Notes: a model not told the origin generated them from the sequence alone. Shown: positions 49,989-59,628, numbered from the stretch's first letter. The stretch is DNA of 64,000 nt from an uncultured Paracoccaceae bacterium (GCA_937138255.1 CAKZOU010000066.1:1-64000), one strand, 5' to 3'. Translations and numbers: made by a program.

Positions 49989-51185
49989 TCAGATCACGGC
50001 CCGCTCGAGAAGCGGGCGATTGGCAAGGATCCGGTCGTAGCCGAGATCCGTGAGGTCAAGCGTCTGGTAGGCGCCGTGCAGGATCAATTCGCTGATGCCG
50101 CGGCCCATCGCCGGCGACTGTTGCAGGCCATGGCCCGAGAATCCATTGCAAAAGAGGAAGTTCGGAACCTCGGGGTGGGCGCCGATCACGGCGTTCTGGT
50201 CGAGCGTGTTATAGGCATAGTGACCGACCCAGTGGTTGATCACCTTCACCTTCTCGAAGGCAGGCACACGGGTGGCGATGGCCGGCCAGACCTTGGTCTC
50301 CCAGATGTGGTGGTCCATCGAGAAATCGTCGAAAGGGGCGGCGGGATCCTCGTCAGGCGGGCAGCCGCACATATAGTATTTGCCGTCGGTTCGCATATGC
50401 ACGCCCGAGGGGTCGATGGTCAGCGGCAGGTCTTTGGGCAATGGGTCGGCCGCCTGAAAGATCCAGGTGAAGCGGCGGCGCGGCTCGACCGGAATGGCAA
50501 GGCCCGCCATTTGCGCGGTGAGGTTGGCGCGGGGGCCGGAGGCGTTGACGATTGTGCCTGCGCCGATGGTCTCGCCCGAGGCGAGCGTTACGGCGGTGAC
50601 ACGGCCGCCCTCGCGGGTGATGCCGGTGACGGTGTTGTGGATGTATTCCACGCCGCGCGCCTTGGCCTTGCGGCGGAACCAGTCGAAGATCGTGCCGCCG
50701 TCGAAGTAGCCTTCGTCGACCGGGTTGTGGCTGCCGCAGAGGATGCCGTCGAGATCGTAGAAGGGCCACCGGGCGGCGATTTCGTCGGGGGTCAGGATGC
50801 GGGTGGCGGCGCCGAGGCGGTTCTGCATGGCGGCGTTGTCGCGCAGGACTTCGGCGAAGGCGGGGGTATCGGCGAGGTAGAGGTAGCCGAAGGAATGGAG
50901 GAGGATATCGGGGGCTGCCTCGTCCTCCATATAGGCTTTGAAATTGTGGACGAACTCGGCGCCGAAGCGGCTGATGAGGACGTTCACTTCCGAGCCGAAC
51001 TGTTGGCGGATGCAGGAATTGGTGTGCGAGGTCGAGGCGAACTCGTATTTGGGATCGCGCTCGACCACGAGGACGCGGCCCTGAAAGGCAGGATTGCGGG
51101 TGAGCCAGAAGGCGGCGGAAGAGCCGATCATCGCGCCGCCGATGATGACGACGTCATAGCTCTTGTGGGCAGGGGTTGGGTTCAC
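49989..51185 (-). CDS. FAD-dependent amine/amino-acid oxidoreductase (DAO family)
   Basis: A 398-residue flavoprotein. The N-terminal Rossmann motif is V-V-I-I-G-G-A-M-I-G-S-S-A-A-F-W-L-T, with V-V-E-R-D at the beta-2 end; a late G-F-S-G-H-G-L-Q-Q-S-P-A-M-G-R is the FAD-contacting block of the glycine/D-amino acid oxidase (DAO) family, FOXRED1/sarcosine-oxidase-like. The substrate is an unknown secondary amine or amino acid. It starts with GTG at 51185, overlapping the hyuB stop by 4 nt. Membership of the hydantoinase-type operon suggests it handles the amino acid the ATP-dependent hydrolase releases. Confidence 0.88.
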   Translation of the reverse strand: MNPTPAHKSYDVVIIGGAMIGSSAAFWLTRNPAFQGRVLVVERDPKYEFASTSHTNSCIRQQFGSEVNVLISRFGAEFVHNFKAYMEDEAAPDILLHSFGYLYLADTPAFAEVLRDNAAMQNRLGAATRILTPDEIAARWPFYDLDGILCGSHNPVDEGYFDGGTIFDWFRRKAKARGVEYIHNTVTGITREGGRVTAVTLASGETIGAGTIVNASGPRANLTAQMAGLAIPVEPRRRFTWIFQAADPLPKDLPLTIDPSGVHMRTDGKYYMCGCPPDEDPAAPFDDFSMDHHIWETKVWPAIATRVPAFEKVKVINHWVGHYAYNTLDQNAVIGAHPEVPNFLFCNGFSGHGLQQSPAMGRGISELILHGAYQTLDLTDLGYDRILANRPLLERAVI

Positions 51186-52837
51186 CGCAGCGCCTCCGCA
51201 ATCTCGGATGGGGTCAGGCCATAGTCGGCCTCTGCCCGTTCCGCCGAGATATAACCGAGGCGCAGGTCGTTGAGCACGGCTTTTCGATCCCGTTTTTGCG
51301 GATCGCCATAGCCGCCACCACCGGGGAAGGCGAGGAGAACGCGGGTGCCTTCCTCGACCTTGAACTTGCCCTTGCCGCGCCTCTTCTCGCCGGTCGAAAG
51401 GCGGACCTCGGTGGCCGCGCCATCTGCCGCGCCGTGGCGGCCGCGGGCGGGGTGATCGACGCGGTCGAACATGGCGGAGAAATCAAACTCGTGGCCCGCG
51501 CGGGCGCCCACTTCCATATATTGCCCAAGGCCGCCGCGATGCTCGCCCGCGCCGCCGGAATCGGGGCGCAGCTCTTTGCGCCAGATGATCACGGGGCCGG
51601 CGTGTTCGGTGGCCTCGACCGGCATGGTCATGACGCCCGAGGGGAAGGCAGTGGCATTCAGGCCGTCAAGGCCGGGCCGTGCGCCCGCGCCACCGGAGTT
51701 GAAGGTGAGCACCTCCGAGCGCCGCCCGCCGGGGCGGGTGGGCCGAAGCGAGACCTGAAAGTTGCACAAGGCGCCCGCGCCTTCGGCGGGGACGGTGGCG
51801 GGCAGGATCTGGTCGAGCGCGCCGAAGACGGTATCGGGGATCAGGTGGCCGATTACATGGCGCAGGGCCACTGGCGCGGGGCGGGTGGCGTTGACGATGG
51901 TGCCCTCGGGGGCGGTGATCTCGAAGGGCTCGAGGCTTGCGGAATTGTTCGGGATATCCGGGGCGATGGCGCATTTGAGGGCATAGCAGGCATAGGCCTT
52001 GGTGTAGACCATCGGCACGTTGATGCCCTTGGGGTCCATCCCGCTGGTGCCGGCCCAGTCGCAGGTGATCCGGCCCTCCTCGACGGTGACTTCGCAGACG
52101 AGGTCAATGGGCTTTGCATAGCCATCAATCTGCATTGCGGCTTTCGCGGTGGCGCGGGGCAGGGCGGCGATGCGCTCGAGCGTGGCGTGGCGCGAGGCGG
52201 TGAGGATGAAAGCGCTGATCTCGCCAAGGTCGGGGGTCTCGTATTCCGACAGCATTTCCGAAAGCCGCCGTTGGCCGATCTCGTTGCAGGCGGCCAGCGC
52301 ATAGATATCGCCGATGAGCTGGTCGGGCTCGCGGGTGTTGATCCTGAGGAGCCGGACCAGCGTCATATCCACCTCGCCTTGATCGGCAAAGCGCATGATC
52401 GGGATCTGGAAACCCTCTTCGTAAAGCGAATTGCCATCCGCACCGAAACCGCGCCCGCCGATATCGACGACATGGGCGGTGCAGGCGAAAAAGCCGACCC
52501 GCTGGCCTTTGTGGAAGGCGGGGGTCACCACGGTGATATCGTGCAGGTGGCCGGTGCCCATCCACGGATCGTTGGTGATATAGACATCGCCCTCGCGCAT
52601 CGTCTCGACACCGATCTCGCGCATGAAATGCGGCACGGCATCGGCCATGGCGTTGACGTGGCCGGGGGTTCCGGTGACAGCTTGGGCGAGCATCTTGCCC
52701 TCGGCGTCATAGACGCCAGCGGACAGATCGCCCGCCTCGCGCACCGAGGTCGAGAATGCGGTGCGGACGAGCGCCTGCGCCTGTTCCTCAACAATGGAAA
52801 TAAGGCGGTTCCACATGATTTGCTTGGCAACGCTCAT
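51182..52837 (-). CDS. Hydantoinase B/5-oxoprolinase family protein (HyuB)
   Basis: A 551-residue subunit. Typical motifs include S-V-R-E-A-G-D-L-S-A-G-V-Y-D, T-N-D-P-W-M-G-T-G-H-L-H-D, A-H-V-V-D-I-G-G-R-G and G-G-G-G-Y-G-D-P near the C-terminus. With HyuA it forms an ATP-dependent amidohydrolase of the hydantoinase/oxoprolinase/acetone carboxylase superfamily. Overlap of 4 nt with hyuA on one side and with the oxidase gene on the other shows a coupled operon. The ring substrate is unknown. Confidence 0.92.
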   Translation of the reverse strand: MSVAKQIMWNRLISIVEEQAQALVRTAFSTSVREAGDLSAGVYDAEGKMLAQAVTGTPGHVNAMADAVPHFMREIGVETMREGDVYITNDPWMGTGHLHDITVVTPAFHKGQRVGFFACTAHVVDIGGRGFGADGNSLYEEGFQIPIMRFADQGEVDMTLVRLLRINTREPDQLIGDIYALAACNEIGQRRLSEMLSEYETPDLGEISAFILTASRHATLERIAALPRATAKAAMQIDGYAKPIDLVCEVTVEEGRITCDWAGTSGMDPKGINVPMVYTKAYACYALKCAIAPDIPNNSASLEPFEITAPEGTIVNATRPAPVALRHVIGHLIPDTVFGALDQILPATVPAEGAGALCNFQVSLRPTRPGGRRSEVLTFNSGGAGARPGLDGLNATAFPSGVMTMPVEATEHAGPVIIWRKELRPDSGGAGEHRGGLGQYMEVGARAGHEFDFSAMFDRVDHPARGRHGAADGAATEVRLSTGEKRRGKGKFKVEEGTRVLLAFPGGGGYGDPQKRDRKAVLNDLRLGYISAERAEADYGLTPSEIAEALR

Positions 52838-54906
52838 GACAGCTTCTCCACGTCGATGCAGCCGTCGGCGCGGCCGGTGGCGGCATAGCCTGCCGGAATG
52901 ATGATGGTGGTCTCCGCCTCGGTGACGATGGCGGGGCCGGTGACGCGCAGGCCATCCGACAGCGCCGCCCGGGCGACGACAGGCGCCTCGACCACGGCGT
53001 TTTGCGAGGGGCTGAAGAGGCGGCGGCGGCCGTCCTGCATGGCGGGCGCGTGGCGGGCGGCGGCGGCGGTCAAGGTCACCTCGGCCTGCGGCGTGGTGGC
53101 GTTCACCGCCCAGACGGTGATCTCGATGGTCAGGCCCGCGACCGTCCGGCCAAAGAGGCTCGCGTATTCCGCCTCGAAGAGCGCCTTGAGGGTCCCGGCG
53201 GTGGGGTGGGCGGCCTCGTCTGCGGTCAGGGCCACGGGGATTTCCCAGCCCTGCCCGACATAGCGCATATAGAGCTTGTGATCGGCCAGAACGGTCGCGC
53301 CTAAGTCGCAATTGAGGACAAACCCACGCGCCTCGTCGCGCAAGGCGGCGAAGATGTCCCGCGCGGCAGCCTCATCGTAGCGATCAAGCCGCATATAGAC
53401 GGATCGGGTCGCCTCGAAGGAATAGGGCGCGCGCAGGAAGCCGATGGCGCTGCCGACGCCCGCTCCGGGCGGGACGATCAGGCGGTTGATGCCAAGCTTT
53501 TCGCAAAGCCGCCCCGCGTGCAGAGGCGCCGCGCCGCCGAAGGCGATCATCGTGTAATCGGCAAGGTCTTCGCCGTTCTCGACCGCATGAACGCGGGCCG
53601 CGTTGGCCATGTTTTCATCGACCACTTCGCTGACGCCAAATGCGGCGGTGGTCACGTCGAAATCCTCGCGCGCGGCCACGAGGGCTTCGAGCGCTCCGGC
53701 CGAAAGCGCGGGATCAAGGGCAATCGAGCCGCCCGCGAAATTCGCGGGATCAAGGCGGCCGAGGATCAGATCGGCATCCGTCACCGCAGGCCGTTCGCCG
53801 CCGCGCATATAGCAGGCGGGGCCGGGTTCCGAGCCCGCGCTTTCCGGGCCCACACGGATTTGCCCGAGGCTGTCGATATGGGCGAGCGATCCGCCGCCTG
53901 CGCCGATCTCGACCATGTCGATCACGGGGATGGAAATCGGCATCCCCGAGCCCTTCTTGAAGCGGTAGGAACGGGCGACCTCGAAGACCCGCGCCGTCTT
54001 GGGCGCGCCATCGCGGATCAGGCAAATCTTGGCGGTGGTGCCGCCCATGTCAAAGCTCAGGACGCGCGAAAGCCCGTGCCGCCGCGCCACATCGGCGGCA
54101 TAGATTGCCCCGCCCGCAGGCCCGCTTTCGACAAGGCGCACGGGGAATTGCGCGGCATTCTCGAGGCTCATGATCCCGCCGCCCGAATGCATCAGGAAAA
54201 TCGGGCAGGGCGCGCCAGCATCCGCCAGCCTGTCGCGCAGCCGGCCCAGATAAGCCTCCATCATCGGTTTGACATAGGCATTGGCGCAGGTCGTGTTGAA
54301 CCGCTCGTATTCCCGCATCTGCGGCGAGACATCGGAGGAAAGCGAAATGGAAACGCCGGGCATCGCCGCCTCAAGCCGGTCGCGCACCAGCCGCTCGTGG
54401 GCGGGGTTGAGATAGCTGTGCAGGAAACCAACGGCGATCGAGTCGAACCCGCGCAGCTTCTCGACCAGCGCGTCGATCTCCGCCCCGTCCAGTGCAATCA
54501 GGATATTGCCGCCGGCATCGACGCGCTCTTTCAACGTGAAGCGCCGGTCGCGCGGGATGAGGGGCAGGGGCAGGACGAGGTTCAAATCGTATTGCTCGAA
54601 CCGGCTCTCGGTCCGCATCTCGATCACATCGCGGAAGCCCTCGGTCGTGATGAAAGCCGTCTTCGCCCCGCGCCGTTCGATCAAGGCGTTGGTGGCGAGC
54701 GTCGTGCCGTGGATCAATTGCCCGATGTCGGCCATGGCGATACCCGCCTTGGCGCAGACCTGCCGGAGCCCGTCGATGATCGCGTCCTCGGGGGCGGAAT
54801 AGGTCGTCAGAACCTTGGTGGAATAAGTCGCCTCGCCCACCTCGAGCACAACATCGGTGAAGGTGCCGCCGATATCGGCCCCGGCGCGGATCGTCTTGGA
54901 TGCCAT
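52834..54906 (-). CDS. Hydantoinase A/5-oxoprolinase family protein (HyuA)
   Basis: A 690-residue ATP-binding subunit. The actin-like fold signature G-A-D-I-G-G-T-F-T-D-V-V lies near residues 8-19; H-G-T-T-L-A-T-N-A-L-I-E-R and S-F-D-M-G-G-T-T-A-K complete the two phosphate-binding segments, and the Hydant_A C-terminal domain ends the protein. The ATG at 54906 was chosen by similarity; the frame is open to 55107. It is the first gene of the operon, 76 bp downstream of a LysR-type gene on the same strand. Confidence 0.94.
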   Translation of the reverse strand: MASKTIRAGADIGGTFTDVVLEVGEATYSTKVLTTYSAPEDAIIDGLRQVCAKAGIAMADIGQLIHGTTLATNALIERRGAKTAFITTEGFRDVIEMRTESRFEQYDLNLVLPLPLIPRDRRFTLKERVDAGGNILIALDGAEIDALVEKLRGFDSIAVGFLHSYLNPAHERLVRDRLEAAMPGVSISLSSDVSPQMREYERFNTTCANAYVKPMMEAYLGRLRDRLADAGAPCPIFLMHSGGGIMSLENAAQFPVRLVESGPAGGAIYAADVARRHGLSRVLSFDMGGTTAKICLIRDGAPKTARVFEVARSYRFKKGSGMPISIPVIDMVEIGAGGGSLAHIDSLGQIRVGPESAGSEPGPACYMRGGERPAVTDADLILGRLDPANFAGGSIALDPALSAGALEALVAAREDFDVTTAAFGVSEVVDENMANAARVHAVENGEDLADYTMIAFGGAAPLHAGRLCEKLGINRLIVPPGAGVGSAIGFLRAPYSFEATRSVYMRLDRYDEAAARDIFAALRDEARGFVLNCDLGATVLADHKLYMRYVGQGWEIPVALTADEAAHPTAGTLKALFEAEYASLFGRTVAGLTIEITVWAVNATTPQAEVTLTAAAARHAPAMQDGRRRLFSPSQNAVVEAPVVARAALSDGLRVTGPAIVTEAETTIIIPAGYAATGRADGCIDVEKLS

Positions 54907-54982
54907 GGGTCTCTCCCTGAATTCGGGGCGACTATAGCGGGGCGATTGAATAAGGAAAAATCGCTTTCTTGTATCTATAAGA

Positions 54983-55879
54983 TCAAGGTTTGCGATCCTG
55001 TGGCGGCGACAGCCGCTGCGCGATTTTCGCGGCCTCGGCGACAAAGGGCGGCAGGGGATCAAGGTCGCATCGGGCTTCGAAGTAGAGCGCATCGGGCCGC
55101 CAGCCATAGTCGACCCCGCGCAGTCTGTCTGCGCCGAGGTGCTCTTCGATCATCGGCCTTGGCAGGCAGGCGATGCCGAGCCCGTCGAGCGTCATTTGCA
55201 GGCAGACGGCGTTGTTGGTCGCGGGCACGATCCGAACCTTTGCGTTCGCGCTGCGGAAATGATCATCCAACTGGCGATGGGGAACCGTGCCGCGCGGATG
55301 GGCGAGGATCGGGTGGTGTGAGAGATCGTCGGCCGAGGCCCTGCCGGACGGAAGCCCGAGCGCAGGAGAGGCAACCCACGCATAGGGCGCTTGCCCGAGT
55401 TGCGCGGAAAAGCGGGTCTTGCGATCAAAAGGCCCGCTCTGGAATGTCAGATCAAGATCATGCGCGGCGAGGGCCTTGGAGAGATTGGCCGAGAGATCGA
55501 CGGTCAGTTCGACGTCGATGTTGGGAAACCGCGCCCGCATCTCGATGAGGAACGGCGGGAGCCAGGTGTGGGCGACAAGCTCGCTGACGCCGAGCCGGAG
55601 GACGCCGCTATAGAGCGTATCGTCGTCGGCCGCCGCAACGAAGGCCTCGTTTGCGGCAAGGATCGCGCGGGCGGGGGCGAGAAGGCTCTGCCCGCGCGGG
55701 GTCAGGCGGACCGAGCCTGCATCGCGCTCCATCAGGCGAAAGCCGAGCTGTTCCTCAAGCTGGGCGATCCGGCCCGAGATGTTTGGCTGGGTCGTATTGA
55801 GCCGCTCCGCCGCGCGGCGAAAGGTGCCAAGGTCGGCGACCGCGACGAAGGCCTGAATATGCTTGAGGTTGGGCGTCAT
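54983..55879 (-). CDS. LysR family transcriptional regulator
   Basis: A 298-residue LysR regulator. The helix-turn-helix is L-G-T-F-R-R-A-A-E-R-L-N-T-T-Q-P-N-I-S-G-R-I-A-Q-L-E (split over residues about 17-42), followed by the effector-binding domain (about 90-290). It lies directly upstream of hyuA on the same strand and is its likely regulator. The ATG at 55879 starts the family; the frame continues upstream into the malG terminator. Confidence 0.9.
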   Translation of the reverse strand: MTPNLKHIQAFVAVADLGTFRRAAERLNTTQPNISGRIAQLEEQLGFRLMERDAGSVRLTPRGQSLLAPARAILAANEAFVAAADDDTLYSGVLRLGVSELVAHTWLPPFLIEMRARFPNIDVELTVDLSANLSKALAAHDLDLTFQSGPFDRKTRFSAQLGQAPYAWVASPALGLPSGRASADDLSHHPILAHPRGTVPHRQLDDHFRSANAKVRIVPATNNAVCLQMTLDGLGIACLPRPMIEEHLGADRLRGVDYGWRPDALYFEARCDLDPLPPFVAEAAKIAQRLSPPQDRKP

Positions 55880-55905
55880 GGCGCGAGAGTGGCGCGGTGC
55901 CCGGG

Positions 55906-55936
55906 AAAAGAAAAGGGCGGGCGGCTCGGGCCCGCC
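55906..55936 (-). terminator. Rho-independent terminator of the malEFG operon
   Basis: On the minus strand a GGCGGGC/GCCCGCC stem with a 7-nt loop is followed by TTTTCTTTTC, 6 bp after the malG stop. Confidence 0.88.
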
Positions 55937-55941
55937 GCAAA

Positions 55942-56832
55942 TCATCCTTTGACCGCGCCATCCCCGAGGCCCGAAACAAGGTATTTCTGGGCGATCAGGA
56001 AGACGATGGTAATCGGCACGCCCGAGAGGATCGCCGCGGCGGCGAAATCGCCCCAGAGATATTTGAACTCGTTGAGATAGAGCCGCGATCCGACCGCCAG
56101 CGTCAGGTTATCCTCCGAGCGCAACAGAACACTCGCCACAGGATAATCGTTGATCGCGCCGATGAAGACGAGAACGAAGATCACCGCCATCATCGGCACG
56201 GCAAGCGGCAGGAACACAAGGCGGAAGGTCTGCCAAGGGGTCGCCCCGTCGATCGCCGCGGCCTTGTCGAGCGCGGTGTCGATCCCGTCGAAATAGCCCT
56301 TGAGCGTCCAGATATGCAGGACGACGCCCGACCAGTAGACCATCACCACCGATAGGTGGCTGTCGATCCCGAGGAATGGACTAACCTCGCCGAGCGAATC
56401 GAAAATAGCGTAGAGCGCGATGAGCGCGAGAGTCGTGGGAAACATCTGGATGATGAAAAGGCCATCCAGAAGCGCCGCCCGCCCGCGGAATTTGATGCGG
56501 CTGAAGGCATAGGCCGACACGGTCGAGATGACGAGAACGCCAAACCCCGCCATCAGCCCGAGCTTGATGGAATTCCACATCCACAGCATGACCGGATAGG
56601 GCGGCTCGATCACGGTTCCGTCGGGCCGGACGTAGTCAAGACCAAAGGCCAGATACCAATGCTCCAGCGTGGGATTGCGCGGCAAGATATCGCCAATCGT
56701 AAAGTTGCCCTCGCGGAAGGAGATCGAAATCACCATCAGGAAAGGAAACATGATGAAGGCCAGAAAGACGATCAGGAACCCGTGGGCAAAGACCTTCTTG
56801 ATCCTGAGGTCGCGGGGGCGTTCGACGATCAT
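55942..56832 (-). CDS. malG: Maltose/alpha-glucoside ABC transporter permease MalG
   Basis: A 296-residue inner-membrane permease, the size of E. coli MalG. It has six helices, a periplasmic loop after the first helix, and the EAA loop D-K-A-A-A-I-D-G-A-T-P-W-Q-T-F (about 205-219) that contacts the ATPase. The start overlaps the malF stop by 4 nt. With MalF it forms the pore for alpha-glucosides such as maltose. Confidence 0.92.
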   Translation of the reverse strand: MIVERPRDLRIKKVFAHGFLIVFLAFIMFPFLMVISISFREGNFTIGDILPRNPTLEHWYLAFGLDYVRPDGTVIEPPYPVMLWMWNSIKLGLMAGFGVLVISTVSAYAFSRIKFRGRAALLDGLFIIQMFPTTLALIALYAIFDSLGEVSPFLGIDSHLSVVMVYWSGVVLHIWTLKGYFDGIDTALDKAAAIDGATPWQTFRLVFLPLAVPMMAVIFVLVFIGAINDYPVASVLLRSEDNLTLAVGSRLYLNEFKYLWGDFAAAAILSGVPITIVFLIAQKYLVSGLGDGAVKG

Positions 56833-58364
56833 CGCGCGTTCCTCTTTTGGGTGCCGCGCCGCATGGCGACGAAGTTGACGTAAGAGATCACCGACACCAG
56901 CACAAAGATCAGAAGAGTGATCGCGCCGGCGAGGCCAAACTCGGTCGAAGAGAAGCCAAAGGCGATGCGATAGGTGAAGGAGGCAAGAATATCGGTCTGG
57001 CCGGCAGGGACTGTCGTGCCGACGATATCGGGCAGGCCGCGCGTCAGGAGTAGCACCAGAACCATGTTGTTGAAGTTGAACGCAAAGCTCGCGATGAGAA
57101 GTGGCATGAACGGCGGCAGGATCTGCGGCAGGGTAATCTTGAAAAACACCCGCGAGGCAGAGGCGCCTTCAAGCGCGGCGGCCTTTTTGTGATCCTGCGG
57201 CACACCTTGCAGAAAGCCCATCGCCAGAAGCATCATGTAGGGATAACCGAGCCATGTATTGACGATCAGGATCATAGTCCGCGCAAGGTTGGCGTCGGTG
57301 AACCATTCGGGTCTGACGCCAAATAGCGCCTCTAGGATCAGGTTTATCTCACCGAAATTCTGATTGAACAGGCCACGGAAGACGAGGATCGAGATGAACG
57401 ACGGCACCGCATAGGGCAGGATCAGAAGGATCCGGTAGATCGCCTTTCCGCGCAGATGTTCCCATTGGAGAACGACGCCCAGCGCCAGCCCCACCGTAAA
57501 TGTCAGAGCCACCGAGGCGGTCGCGAAAACCACCGTCCAGATGAAAATGCCGATCATCGGCTCGCGGATGCCGGCGTTGTTGAAGATGCGGTCGAAATTG
57601 TCCCAGCCGATATTGACGTGCCAGCCCGGAGCGATCTTTTCGCCGTGGTCGGCAAAGTAGAAGCCTTGAGTGTGGTCCGGCGTAAGGACGACGCCATCGG
57701 CGATGCGTTCCAGCCGTCCCCCTTCTATCTCGCGATAGTCCGGCATCAGGCTGGCAAAGGTTCGCAGGCCCGAGTTCTGTAGGGCGATCCCGTCGGGGGT
57801 ATGCAAAGTCAGCGCCTGAAGACCCGAACGCAGCTTGATAGCGTCTTTGGCCGCCAAAAGTGCCGGTGGTTCGGTTGCAGGCTCGACCTCGGCCTCCTCG
57901 ATATCACCCGACAATGTTACCGGCCCCGAAAGAAGGCTCGAATCGGGAAGCCAGATCTGAAAGCGCCCATCGCCCAAATCTGCCACGGCAAAGGCCTGTT
58001 CCGTCGATTTGTCGACCGAACCACGCGACATCAGAACCGATTTGGCGCGTTCAAAGGTCAGAAGGTTGAACGAGGAATAATTGGTGAATCCGATCCAGAT
58101 CGTATAGCCGATCGGCAGCGCCACGAAGAGCATGACGGCGGCCACACCCGGAAAGATGAAGCGCGCGTTGTAGTATTTCTGACGGCTGTAGATCAGCCCG
58201 AACAGAACTCCGACCGTCAAAAGCGCGACTGCAAACAGCGGCTGGGCGATCAGATAAAGGTGAAAGGCGGCATACAGCAGGCCGAGCGTCACAAGCGCGA
58301 CGATAGCCAGCCGCAAGTATTGCGGCTGCTCGGTCTGGGGAATGGCGTCTGCGGGTGCACTCAT
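56829..58364 (-). CDS. malF: Maltose/alpha-glucoside ABC transporter permease MalF
   Basis: A 511-residue permease. Unlike most sugar permeases of about 300 residues, it has the two extra N-terminal helices and the large periplasmic P2-like domain (about 110-265) known from E. coli MalF (514 residues), which touches the binding protein. Seven or eight hydrophobic helices follow, with the EAA loop K-A-A-A-L-E-G-A-S-A-S-R-V-F-F near 400. It lies downstream of malE after a hairpin and overlaps malG. Confidence 0.93.
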   Translation of the reverse strand: MSAPADAIPQTEQPQYLRLAIVALVTLGLLYAAFHLYLIAQPLFAVALLTVGVLFGLIYSRQKYYNARFIFPGVAAVMLFVALPIGYTIWIGFTNYSSFNLLTFERAKSVLMSRGSVDKSTEQAFAVADLGDGRFQIWLPDSSLLSGPVTLSGDIEEAEVEPATEPPALLAAKDAIKLRSGLQALTLHTPDGIALQNSGLRTFASLMPDYREIEGGRLERIADGVVLTPDHTQGFYFADHGEKIAPGWHVNIGWDNFDRIFNNAGIREPMIGIFIWTVVFATASVALTFTVGLALGVVLQWEHLRGKAIYRILLILPYAVPSFISILVFRGLFNQNFGEINLILEALFGVRPEWFTDANLARTMILIVNTWLGYPYMMLLAMGFLQGVPQDHKKAAALEGASASRVFFKITLPQILPPFMPLLIASFAFNFNNMVLVLLLTRGLPDIVGTTVPAGQTDILASFTYRIAFGFSSTEFGLAGAITLLIFVLVSVISYVNFVAMRRGTQKRNAR

Positions 58365-58385
58365 CGTGACCTCGTATGTTGGATC

Positions 58386-58409
58386 GGGCGGCGGATCGCT
58401 CCGCCGCCC
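58386..58409 (-). terminator. Perfect hairpin between malE and malF, partial terminator or mRNA stabiliser
   Basis: A 10-bp perfect stem GGGCGGCGGA/TCCGCCGCCC with a TCGC tetraloop in the 63-bp gap. No T-tract follows. Binding-protein genes often carry such a hairpin downstream, which protects or ends most transcripts so that the receptor exceeds the permease. Confidence 0.7.
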
Positions 58410-58427
58410 TAAGGATGTCAGGCGGGA

Positions 58428-59594
58428 TTATTCGCCGAGGATACGCTTGGCGGCGTCGTTCAGAGCCTCTTCCGGCGACTGGACAGCAGTGGTGATGTTC
58501 GTCAGAGCCGGGCCCATCGCGCCCCAGAACGCACCCATTTCCGGGTTCGACGGCATCGGGATGCCGTTGGCGGCGTTGGCGATGGTCGCCTTCACGAGCG
58601 GATCTTCCTGGGCCTGACCGGCCGAGATATCAGCCAGAGCGCCGAGGTTGCCGTTGGCATTCCAGTGGGCGAGGCCCTCGTCGGTCAGGATGTAGTTCTC
58701 GAGAAGCTCGATCACGAGATCCTTGTTCGGGGTCGCGGCGTTGACCGCGAAGGCCGGCACGCCGAGGAACGGCGGAGAGACCTGACCGTTGACGGTCGGC
58801 AGCGGGGCAACACCGATATTGATGCCGGCGCCCTTGTAGCCGGCCCACGACCACGGCCCGTTGATGACCATCGCGGTCTCGCCCTTGGCCATCGCGCCGT
58901 CCATGACGCCATAATCGACGCCAGCCGGCATCACGCCATCGTCAAAGAGCGACTTGAGCACATTGGCACCCATCATCGCGCCGTCGTTGTTCACGCCGGT
59001 GTTCTTGCCGTCAAACACGCCGTCGACCTTCTGGAAGGCAAAGCCGCCATTGGCCATCAGCATCGGCATGGTGAAGTAGGTGTTGTTATAGTCCCAAAGG
59101 ATCGCGCGGACGCCTTCCGGCATGGCGAGGTCCTTGATTTCTTCGAAGGTTGCCGGCGGGGTGTCGATCAGGTCTTTGTTGTAGACAAGGCCGATGGCCT
59201 CGACGTTGACCGGATAGCCCCAGACCTTGCCGCCGAAGGAAACCGCGTCCCAGGCCGAGGCGAGGATGCCGTCGGTCATTTCCTGCGAGGGATCGACCGG
59301 CTGGATCAGGCCGCCAGCGGCCCATTCGCCAAAGCGGTCATGCGCCCAAAGAACGATATCGGGGCCGTCGCCGGTGGCAGCGGCTTGCTGGAATTTGTCG
59401 GTCAGCGGGTCAGCGACCTCGACCACAACTTCCACGCCGAGATCGGCAGTGAATTGCGCGACGACTTCCTGAAGAAGCGCATCGCCTTTGTCGCCGCCCA
59501 TCCAGATCAACAGCTTGCCCTCTTCGAGGGCGAGAGCCGGCGACGCGGTGGTCAGCAGAAGAGCCGCTAGGCCCAGTTTCTTGGTCAGTTTCAT
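58428..59594 (-). CDS. malE: Maltose/alpha-glucoside periplasmic binding protein MalE
   Basis: A 388-residue family 1 sugar-binding protein with a Sec signal peptide (M-K-L-T-K-K-L-G-L-A-A-L-L-L and cleavage near A-L-A-L). Typical elements: L-L-I-W-M-G-G-D-K-G, D-I-V-L-W-A-H-D-R-F-G-E-W-A and N-G-P-W-S-W near the C-terminal lobe, as in MalE. It delivers maltose or related alpha-glucosides to MalFG. It follows the glucosidase gene after 34 bp. Confidence 0.93.
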   Translation of the reverse strand: MKLTKKLGLAALLLTTASPALALEEGKLLIWMGGDKGDALLQEVVAQFTADLGVEVVVEVADPLTDKFQQAAATGDGPDIVLWAHDRFGEWAAGGLIQPVDPSQEMTDGILASAWDAVSFGGKVWGYPVNVEAIGLVYNKDLIDTPPATFEEIKDLAMPEGVRAILWDYNNTYFTMPMLMANGGFAFQKVDGVFDGKNTGVNNDGAMMGANVLKSLFDDGVMPAGVDYGVMDGAMAKGETAMVINGPWSWAGYKGAGINIGVAPLPTVNGQVSPPFLGVPAFAVNAATPNKDLVIELLENYILTDEGLAHWNANGNLGALADISAGQAQEDPLVKATIANAANGIPMPSNPEMGAFWGAMGPALTNITTAVQSPEEALNDAAKRILGE

Positions 59595-59628
59595 GGTGTC
59601 CTCCCTTGGGTGCCATGGTGCCCCGGCA

